The notes beneath the pieces are model-generated. The model was given only the letters and a program-made list of their open reading frames with translations. It had not been told where the DNA came from and ran no database searches. The translations under genes and the position numbers were made by a program. Shown here piece by piece: positions 8,401-12,746 of a stretch of DNA of 12,746 bases. Where the stretch lies: NCBI GenBank assembly GCA_027578815.1, contig JANBTH010000681.1:1-12746 (forward strand). Direction: 5' to 3'. Each line of letters opens with the position of its first letter. Position 1 is the stretch's first letter. Source of the DNA: Coemansia sp. RSA 1804. Taxonomy: Eukaryota; Kickxellomycota; Kickxellomycetes; Kickxellales; Kickxellaceae.

Positions 8401-10975
8401 ATTTTATATCCGATTGATCATGTTTTCTGCGACTAGCCGGCGTGGGGGTGACAGTCACGGTGCTAGAGTGCTTCTTTCTATCGCTATTACTAGCGATAAA
8501 ACTTCTGGATTCAAGTCTGCTTATTGTGGACTTTTTAAGCAAAGCCGGTGGTCTAGAAGCAAATATCCACCATTCAATGCCAGTTTCGGCTATGGCACCT
8601 ATGCTAGGTGCAATAAGAGGCTCAGCAATTCCACGGCCCCACACTACATTTCGCCTTTTTGTAGCCTGTGTCAAGCAATCGCTAATCTGTGGCGAAGACT
8701 CGCCGCCGCAAGACATGCTAGAACCTGCAGTAGAGCAGCTGCTTCTTGAGAGTCTTGGATTGAATACCCGCAGATGACTAGCGCTGCTAGATGACACTCG
8801 CACTTCCGATCCTAGATACATTTTTGACATGTTTGACATATCCTGTAAATCGGAAAAAAAGGGCGTCTGCGCAATCTCCTCAGGAGCGTTGCATTTGCCA
8901 AACGAAACTTGCAAGCTCTTAGTGCTAGGAGGTCTGGGGCGAAATATAAAAAACCCCACTTGTGCAGAGAGGCAATGTTTTTTCATGCTAGCACATGCCA
9001 TACTCTGATTATTCTGGTCAACCTTCTGCCGACTGTATTTGTAGTCCATCATTGGCTCCTTGTTGTGCCTGTGGTATTTTTCTTCTTGATACCAGCGTAT
9101 TCGACTTCCTTCGGGGTGAGGTATGTCGATGAACATTTCTGAGCGGCTATTGACATGGCACATGTCCTTTGAATCCATTATTGCCTTCTCTCCAGCAGAG
9201 CTAAACAGATAATCTGACAAGGCTTTTGGGGCTGTTCCTTTTGACGAATGTAGCACGAGTGGACGCATTTTTCTTGTCTTGTGCTTCTTTCTGAGTATAT
9301 CTCCGTATCGATACTTGGATTCCTTGTGTCTTCTCTTATCAAGATAGTCTTCATGCGGATCATCTGCACCGTCAAGCTGTGGGATCTCCACGTTTGCGAC
9401 TTTGTTTGCTGGAAATATTTCTTTTTCTACACGAAGAAGCTCTTCGGTCATCCAAGCTTCCTCAAGATCGCTCAACCCACAACTGTCTATAGAACCACCA
9501 TCGCTATCCGCCGTACATGAATCGCTACTATAGTCATGCTGCCTGTCAGTGCTGTCTTCGCCGCTCACATCCGTCCCAGAACCACCCCAATGATCCTTAT
9601 CCTTGATTATCATATCTATATCGACGACTACTGGCCCGATTTCCTGCGATGAAATGCCGCTTTTAGGATGACGGCTGTCATTATGATAGAGATCGTGCGA
9701 CACCAGAACTCCACTGTATTGTGATGATGGCAGATTGTCATCGTCGCCGATGTAAAACCGGGTTGGGCTGGCAGCGCCAGCAGCTAGAAGAGGTGTATAG
9801 CCAATATCCGCTCCATAACAGGTCGGCCATGAGGACAACCACGCATTGGGATCTGCATTTTCTTTCGTTGGGTGTGTGAGATCGTTTGCTAGCAAGCTTT
9901 GAAGCATACTTTGAGCTCGCCAATGGTTGGGCCACTGAGATACAACCGAGTTATGTGTGGTTTCGGATCCCTCATCCAGGGTAAACGGATTGCCCTCCGT
10001 GCTGTTTGGTACTGTGTTATGCTGTCTCTGAGTGTTAAAGGAGTGCAACGACCCCATTCCATGGTATAATCTTCGCTTGTTTTCGTCAGCCCATATGATA
10101 CTCAATGAGTGGACAAGTCTTTCGGGCTGACTCTTGAATTCAAGTTCGTTGATATTGTGGTGGATGTGCCGCTCGGATATTTGGCTCCGGTTTATAATTT
10201 CAAAGGCGCATGTATCGGCCTCAATCTCGCAACAAGATACTCTTTCGGGTGGCAGAGGATTGCATACATAGCTTGGCTTTCCTTGTGGTACCCACCGGTG
10301 CTCGGCCGCGACATTACTATCAGTTATCAGACCCGGATCGTCCACGCTGCTGCTTAAAGCATCTGGCAATGGCGACCTAAACAGTACTTTTTCAAGTTTT
10401 ATCCACCCCATGCCGTAGAGATTATAATCAACAAGAAATTGCAATGTATACGGCAAGTGCGACTCGAAAATATCCAGCTTACGCCCCATCACCGCGCCTG
10501 AGGCAAGAAGAGAGCATGCCTGAGAAACAACTTTTGGGCTGGAAAACAATATCTTTAGATAAGGCTGGTACCCGACGTGATAACCATAAAATGGAATTCC
10601 CTTCACTGGAAGAACCGAGACAACAAACAACATGCAATTACTTTTTAGAGCTATGTTTAGCGCATGATTGAGACTTAGTCCAAGCTGATACCCAAACCCG
10701 CGTATGGATTTCAGATCATGCGGGCCATCGTAGCGCACATACATATATGGCCACACTTGATGGACATGAAGACATATCCGCTGCCTGCTTTTTGTTGCAC
10801 CAAATATGCGGATTACTGGTACTCGTTTAAGCGGTTCTTCATAGATGTTATAAGGCTCTTTTAAGCTACAATCCAGTGAAATCGGTGCCGCAGTATAGCT
10901 GTCCACGTTGATTATCTGCACATCAAGTACCGATTGCTTTGAGCTGCAATGTGGCTCTTTGAGGGCTTCGACCAT
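5468..10975 (-). CDS. REV3: DNA polymerase zeta catalytic subunit REV3
   Basis: This single-exon gene encodes 1835 residues, between yeast (about 1500) and human (about 3130) in length. With REV7, polymerase zeta extends past DNA lesions and mismatches in translesion synthesis, in the nucleus. The N-terminal family-B domain spans about 18-200 ('VPVIRIFGATKSRQRICLH', 'PYTLQFLVDYNLYGM'). A largely disordered linker (200-910) contains 'IPQLDG' (531-536) and a proline motif near 675-713. The exonuclease-like domain (about 914-1190) lacks the metal-binding acids, as in all REV3. Polymerase motifs are intact: D-F-Q-S-L-Y-P-S-I (1238-1246), K-x3-N-x2-YG (1360-1368), YGDTDS (1415-1420) and KKRY (1468-1471). 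The C-terminus has CysA (C1723, C1726, C1754, C1757) and CysB (C1786, C1789, C1804, C1809), the latter expected to hold a 4Fe-4S cluster that binds accessory subunits. An in-frame TAG lies 15 bases before the ATG, though a splice acceptor may overlap it. Confidence 0.98.
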   Translation of the reverse strand: MVEALKEPHCSSKQSVLDVQIINVDSYTAAPISLDCSLKEPYNIYEEPLKRVPVIRIFGATKSRQRICLHVHQVWPYMYVRYDGPHDLKSIRGFGYQLGLSLNHALNIALKSNCMLFVVSVLPVKGIPFYGYHVGYQPYLKILFSSPKVVSQACSLLASGAVMGRKLDIFESHLPYTLQFLVDYNLYGMGWIKLEKVLFRSPLPDALSSSVDDPGLITDSNVAAEHRWVPQGKPSYVCNPLPPERVSCCEIEADTCAFEIINRSQISERHIHHNINELEFKSQPERLVHSLSIIWADENKRRLYHGMGSLHSFNTQRQHNTVPNSTEGNPFTLDEGSETTHNSVVSQWPNHWRAQSMLQSLLANDLTHPTKENADPNAWLSSWPTCYGADIGYTPLLAAGAASPTRFYIGDDDNLPSSQYSGVLVSHDLYHNDSRHPKSGISSQEIGPVVVDIDMIIKDKDHWGGSGTDVSGEDSTDRQHDYSSDSCTADSDGGSIDSCGLSDLEEAWMTEELLRVEKEIFPANKVANVEIPQLDGADDPHEDYLDKRRHKESKYRYGDILRKKHKTRKMRPLVLHSSKGTAPKALSDYLFSSAGEKAIMDSKDMCHVNSRSEMFIDIPHPEGSRIRWYQEEKYHRHNKEPMMDYKYSRQKVDQNNQSMACASMKKHCLSAQVGFFIFRPRPPSTKSLQVSFGKCNAPEEIAQTPFFSDLQDMSNMSKMYLGSEVRVSSSSASHLRVFNPRLSRSSCSTAGSSMSCGGESSPQISDCLTQATKRRNVVWGRGIAEPLIAPSIGAIAETGIEWWIFASRPPALLKKSTISRLESRSFIASNSDRKKHSSTVTVTPTPASRRKHDQSDIKWSAVLGSLLPPHSSRRQLGHNSVANVPGSPTRRTTGLSGQHGSQITKNPPELMRTNMLSQLSMELLAMCRDQMPLNPHQDMITLILVCFSNDQRPQQHPHSSYNAINRSIVYQTILWTCGPAARFGRLGLPSHVEHIHQEAELEMIKDVAKRTCQLDPDILCGYEVENGSWGYLVERAQVVYGIDLVHGLSRVPNANTIRKRWQYREGEERGSGNSGKQQRVNVPGRHMLNLWKIMRSELSLTSYTFENVVLNVLDEKVPCYSHSRLSTWLLEEPTVARIRVLRHLCYRAAAVLQIIEKANIVDRAAELANVIGIDFMSVITRGSQFRVESLMARIAHPELFVLSSPTREQVAHQAAAECLPLVLEPKSRYYTDPVVVLDFQSLYPSIMIAYNYCYSTCLGRIEDVAGYAPASAGDGAASRRFGFTSMAIPPGLLSAIGHQNITISPNGVMFVKSSIRKGLLARMLEEILESRVMLKEAIGVWGKDNEVLYKKLDAWQLGLKLIANVTYGYTGASFSGRMPCVEVADSIVQTGRETLENAIRFIQSKHKTWGAEVVYGDTDSMFLHFPGKSRQTAFSLGQEIADAVTRLNPKPVKLKFEKVYQPCVLLTKKRYSGWMYTAADQAEPQLDVKGMELVRRDGCKIQQKILEGAIDVLFRENDLSLVKSFVVAQITKVLRREVPMEEFIIAKEVRLSKYLGRTMSAHAKVAKDMLHTRQLEPLHGERVPYFVISNGAYDRLSDRVVLPLVLLKQPRLRLDYHYYINKQIIPALDRVFSLIGVNVHSWVEGMPRWLRSSIYDAFNEDDSESTSETTITSASNRSQALLVPYPNSSIQADLPFHKHIEHRSASKGPSTRSLFHFYLKRSCMLCKQTIAPMPLSSKKSTAVEPFLPPGIRICARCWSDSASSSAQIGVIYRYVCGAYRNAIDECIECVGGHRADALQAVEECECVDCPNLFRRNLLSQRYQSWNKTFSMMMTC

Positions 10976-10987
10976 CTGTTCTCTCTT

Positions 10988-11127
10988 CTAAATTGTTTTA
11001 AAGATAGAAATAAGCACATTAGTAAAACAATGTGGAAGACGCTAGTGCGGTTAGTCATAGCTCCATTAAACAGGCTGACGCAAAGCTGTTTTCGTGACTT
11101 GGCAAGGCAATGACAAGGAAAACATAC
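10988..11127 (-). other. Candidate intron upstream of the REV3 ATG
   Basis: On the minus strand, AAG|GTATGT (donor at 11127) is followed by GACTAAC and TACTAAT (11024-11018) and then AATTTAG, with the AG at 10989-10988, only 12 bases before the REV3 ATG. Length (140) and signals match the confirmed-looking introns here. It may be a 5' UTR intron, or it may splice a leader in phase 0 onto K-R-E-Q-M-V. No transcript evidence is available. Confidence 0.4.
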
Positions 11128-11337
11128 CTTCAGGCTGTGTTCTAGTCTATTCTTCGCATGTAATTCAAAGTAAAATTCTAACAATAAAAAACAAATTCGT
11201 ACAAAAACAACAATAATTATAAAAAAAGTGACAAGCGCTGCCTTTAATTGGAACATCTGCTGACTGTTACGACGCGATGGTCTGAAAGAAAAGCTGCTGA
11301 CAGTCCACATCCCAGCGCCACTTTTCCTTTTTGGTCA

Positions 11338-11343
11338 ACGCGT
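11338..11343. promoter_or_regulatory. MluI-cell-cycle-box-like site ACGCGT
   Basis: ACGCGT is the core MCB element bound by MBF in yeasts, which drives G1/S expression of DNA-replication genes. Here it lies 363 bases upstream of the REV3 ATG in the promoter shared with the reductase. A single hexamer is weak evidence; nearby ACGCG, CCGCGTTT and TTCGCG strings add a little weight. Confidence 0.3.
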
Positions 11344-11988
11344 CGTTTCCGCGTTTCGAGTCCCAGATGCCCGCGATAGTGGTAAAAATGGTTTGTCGCC
11401 TGGCTGTTTCAACGTTTATTCCCTAATCAGAATAGAAGATAATCAAAGCAACGATCAACAAACAGTCTACCGCATCTGGTCATCAATTGCAGTAGATACG
11501 CCGTGAAAGAAATCCGAGTGTCTGCAAGTGTGCATTTTCGTGTTATATAACAAGGCATATTCGCGTTGTGAGGATGGGTCTTTTGTCGTGTGAGCAGCAG
11601 CACAAGAATAACGCACATCTACAGTGCCAAACATTGTCGCAAATAGCGGTATGCCATGTAAATTTCAAGTCTGTGTGGATACAGCTCGTCAATTATTCAA
11701 AGTAGTAAAAAAAGTTACAATTTATTTCAAAAAAGAATTACACTAGTAACCACACCCCTCCGCGTACCAATCTCCTTGAATGCCTACTTTGCTTCTTAAA
11801 AGTCAGAACGTTTGCATAACTGAACATTGTTCAATCCTTTTTTCTTAAAAATCCTTTCAAGCTCACTACAACATTTGACAAAACAAGTCATTAACACATT
11901 CAATACAATTGCAATCATTATAATATATCTGTTTGTTTGTACTTATTGTTAACACATACCAGTTAACATTGCTTTTAACAGGGATAAA

Positions 11989-12746
11989 ATGAGTTCCGCA
12001 ATAGCAAATGTCATTGACAACACGCTGACCGAGTATCTGACATTAAAGTAGGTAAAGGCTGCTTTGCATTGCTTTAATGCAGTTCGTTTATTTACATTGT
12101 TACACCAAGTTACAATCTGTCTAAATACTTATGTTTTGAGCATAAAAGTGTAGCACTCTGTGGGTCTTTATGATGCTGTACGGATCAGTCAGTCTTATGT
12201 ATTATATTATTCATTTCATTGATACTATTGCAGACCTATTTGTTCGTGAACCTGTCTCAGTAAGTGCCATTGCGTGCATGTTTTATTATAATTCCTTAAA
12301 ATACACATATAATTAACTTTTGGGAAGACCTGTCCATTTGTGATAATGTTTGTTTGTAGCTTGATGACTATGGTGCGAACAAGGGAAATTGGGCAGGTAA
12401 GTACACTGGAATGGGCATTGTGCTCCTTGAAAAGCGCAAGGTAGGCAGATAGCTAAACATTTAAATGGCATTATTCACATACCAATGTAGTCATTACTGG
12501 GTGCACTGACGGAATTGGAAAAGCAACAGCTCTATATCTTGCAAACAAAGGATTCAACATTATTTTACTATCACGTACTCTGGAAAAGCTAAAGTCAGTT
12601 GAAGCAGAGATAGGTATGTCAGCATATAGTCGATTGAAAGCATGCTACTATTCACTCTAAACCCCAGAAAAATACTAATTCTGTTCATGTATTCACTGCT
12701 ACTGTAGAAATGTTGGGCATGAAAGCAAGATCATATCCAGTGGATT
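11989..12746 (+). CDS. IFA38: Very-long-chain 3-oxoacyl-CoA reductase (IFA38/HSD17B12 family), 5' part
   Basis: Exons are 11989-12047, 12154-12259, 12360-12396, 12491-12613 and 12708 to the window edge; all junctions keep frame, giving 121 residues. Residues about 20-50 ('NTLWVFMMLYGSVSLMYYII', then 'DTIADLF') form the N-terminal ER membrane segment. 'SLDDYGANKGNWAVITG' leads into the SDR cofactor loop T-G-C-T-D-G-I-G (70-77), then 'NIILLSRTLEKL' and 'ARSYPVD'. The match to yeast Ifa38, from the membrane segment through 'DKYGAK' to the loop, is strong. The enzyme reduces 3-ketoacyl-CoA with NADPH in the ER elongase cycle that makes very-long-chain fatty acids for sphingolipids. The catalytic Tyr-x3-Lys and C-terminus are outside the window. 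The ATG has A-rich context (GATAAAATGA). Some animal relatives also reduce steroids, so a broader 17-beta-HSD role is possible. Confidence 0.88.
12048..12153 (+). other. Intron 1 of the reductase gene
   Basis: A 106-base intron with donor AA|GTAGGT, branch CTAAAT (12121-12126) and acceptor GTGTAG. The acceptor was chosen because exon 2 then completes AA|C (Asn) and stays open into the membrane segment; later AG sites give stops or the wrong phase. Confidence 0.75.
12260..12359 (+). other. Intron 2 of the reductase gene
   Basis: A 100-base phase-0 intron with donor TCA|GTAAGT, branch candidate ATTAAC (12312-12317), T-rich end and acceptor TTTGTAG. Confidence 0.85.
12397..12490 (+). other. Intron 3 of the reductase gene
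   Basis: A 94-base phase-1 intron with donor CAG|GTAAGT, branch GCTAAAC (12452-12458) and acceptor AATGTAG. It interrupts the conserved W-A-V-I-T-G strand exactly within the Val codon. Confidence 0.9.
12614..12707 (+). other. Intron 4 of the reductase gene
   Basis: A 94-base phase-1 intron with donor TAG|GTATGT, near-perfect branch TACTAAT (12673-12679) and acceptor ACTGTAG. Splicing restores G|AA (Glu) and continues into 'MLGMKARSYPVD'. Confidence 0.9.

Larger units (their letters stand above)
10976..11988. promoter_or_regulatory. Divergent promoter region between REV3 and the 3-ketoacyl-CoA reductase gene
   Basis: This 1013-base stretch has no ORF I believe in; the two short minus-strand ORFs show no recognisable family. 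The flanks (about 11160-11230 and 11690-11985) are strongly AT-rich with A and T runs, while the centre is more GC-rich and carries CpG-containing strings: ACGCG (11272-11276), ACGCGT (11338-11343), CCGCG (11350-11354) and TTCGCG (11560-11565). A perfect palindrome GTTATATAAC lies at 11541-11550. TTAACACAT occurs at 11890-11898 and 11949-11957. TTTTAACAG at 11974-11982, just before the plus-strand ATG, could be a 5' UTR acceptor. I see no tRNA or other structured RNA. Confidence 0.4.

Noticed and set aside
8279..8749. Plus-strand ORF of 156 codons inside REV3
   Set aside because: It is antisense to the REV3 linker, with no start context, family or composition suggesting a gene.
11350..11376. 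GTTTCGAGTCCCAG, resembling a tRNA T-arm (B box)
   Set aside because: The flanking bases do not pair into a 5-base stem, no A box or acceptor stem is found upstream, and one B-box position is wrong.
11427..11618. Minus-strand ORF of 63 codons in the divergent promoter
   Set aside because: Short, Cys/Leu-rich and without any family or splice context; expected by chance in a 1 kb spacer.
12198..12237. Alternative reductase exon 2 acceptors at GTCAG (about 12200) and TTGCAG (12237)
   Set aside because: TTGCAG gives an early stop after the phase-2 exon 1. Both would delete part of the membrane segment that aligns with yeast Ifa38. The GTGTAG site at 12153 keeps frame and homology.
263..12329. 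Thirteen-base match ACTTTTGGGAAGA at about 263 and 12317
   Set aside because: About one such exact match is expected by chance between two positions in 12.7 kb, and nothing else is shared around them.

Overview
This window looks like ordinary nuclear chromosome from a fungus, probably an early-diverging lineage, although I cannot place it closer than that. Three things point to a fungus: introns of about 94 to 205 bases with GTAAGT, GTATGT or GTACGT donors and TACTAAT-like branch sites; very long, nearly intronless ORFs; and gene families such as a fungal-style MIC12 and a yeast-like 3-ketoacyl-CoA reductase. I see no mobile element, CRISPR array, tRNA, rRNA or prophage.

Layout, left to right. 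(1) Bases 1-160, minus: the N-terminus of a Gfo/Idh/MocA-type NAD(P) oxidoreductase, cut by the window edge. (2) 161-566: a divergent promoter region. (3) 567-1053, plus: a two-exon, 116-residue protein that looks like MICOS subunit MIC12. (4) 1163-5222, minus: a 1284-residue WD40 protein of the DCAF6/WDTC1 class, a substrate receptor for CUL4-DDB1 ubiquitin ligase. Its true start lies in a small upstream exon. (5) 5468-10975, minus: REV3, the catalytic subunit of translesion DNA polymerase zeta, 1835 residues in a single exon with all catalytic and cysteine motifs visible. (6) 10976-11988: a 1 kb AT-rich divergent region with a MluI-box-like site and a candidate 5' intron for REV3. (7) 11989 to the window end, plus: the first five exons of a very-long-chain 3-oxoacyl-CoA reductase (IFA38/HSD17B12 family), cut by the window edge.

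The genes are functionally unrelated: sugar or polyol oxidoreduction, mitochondrial cristae, ubiquitin ligase targeting, translesion synthesis and fatty-acid elongation. The only loose link is that REV3 and a CUL4-DDB1 receptor lie in tandem on one strand, 245 bases apart; CRL4 ligases often act in DNA-damage responses, but co-regulation is speculation here. I found no new multi-gene system. The items worth a second look are gene-model corrections (hidden exons, a tandem acceptor, a possible REV3 leader) and unusual motifs inside REV3 and the DCAF protein.
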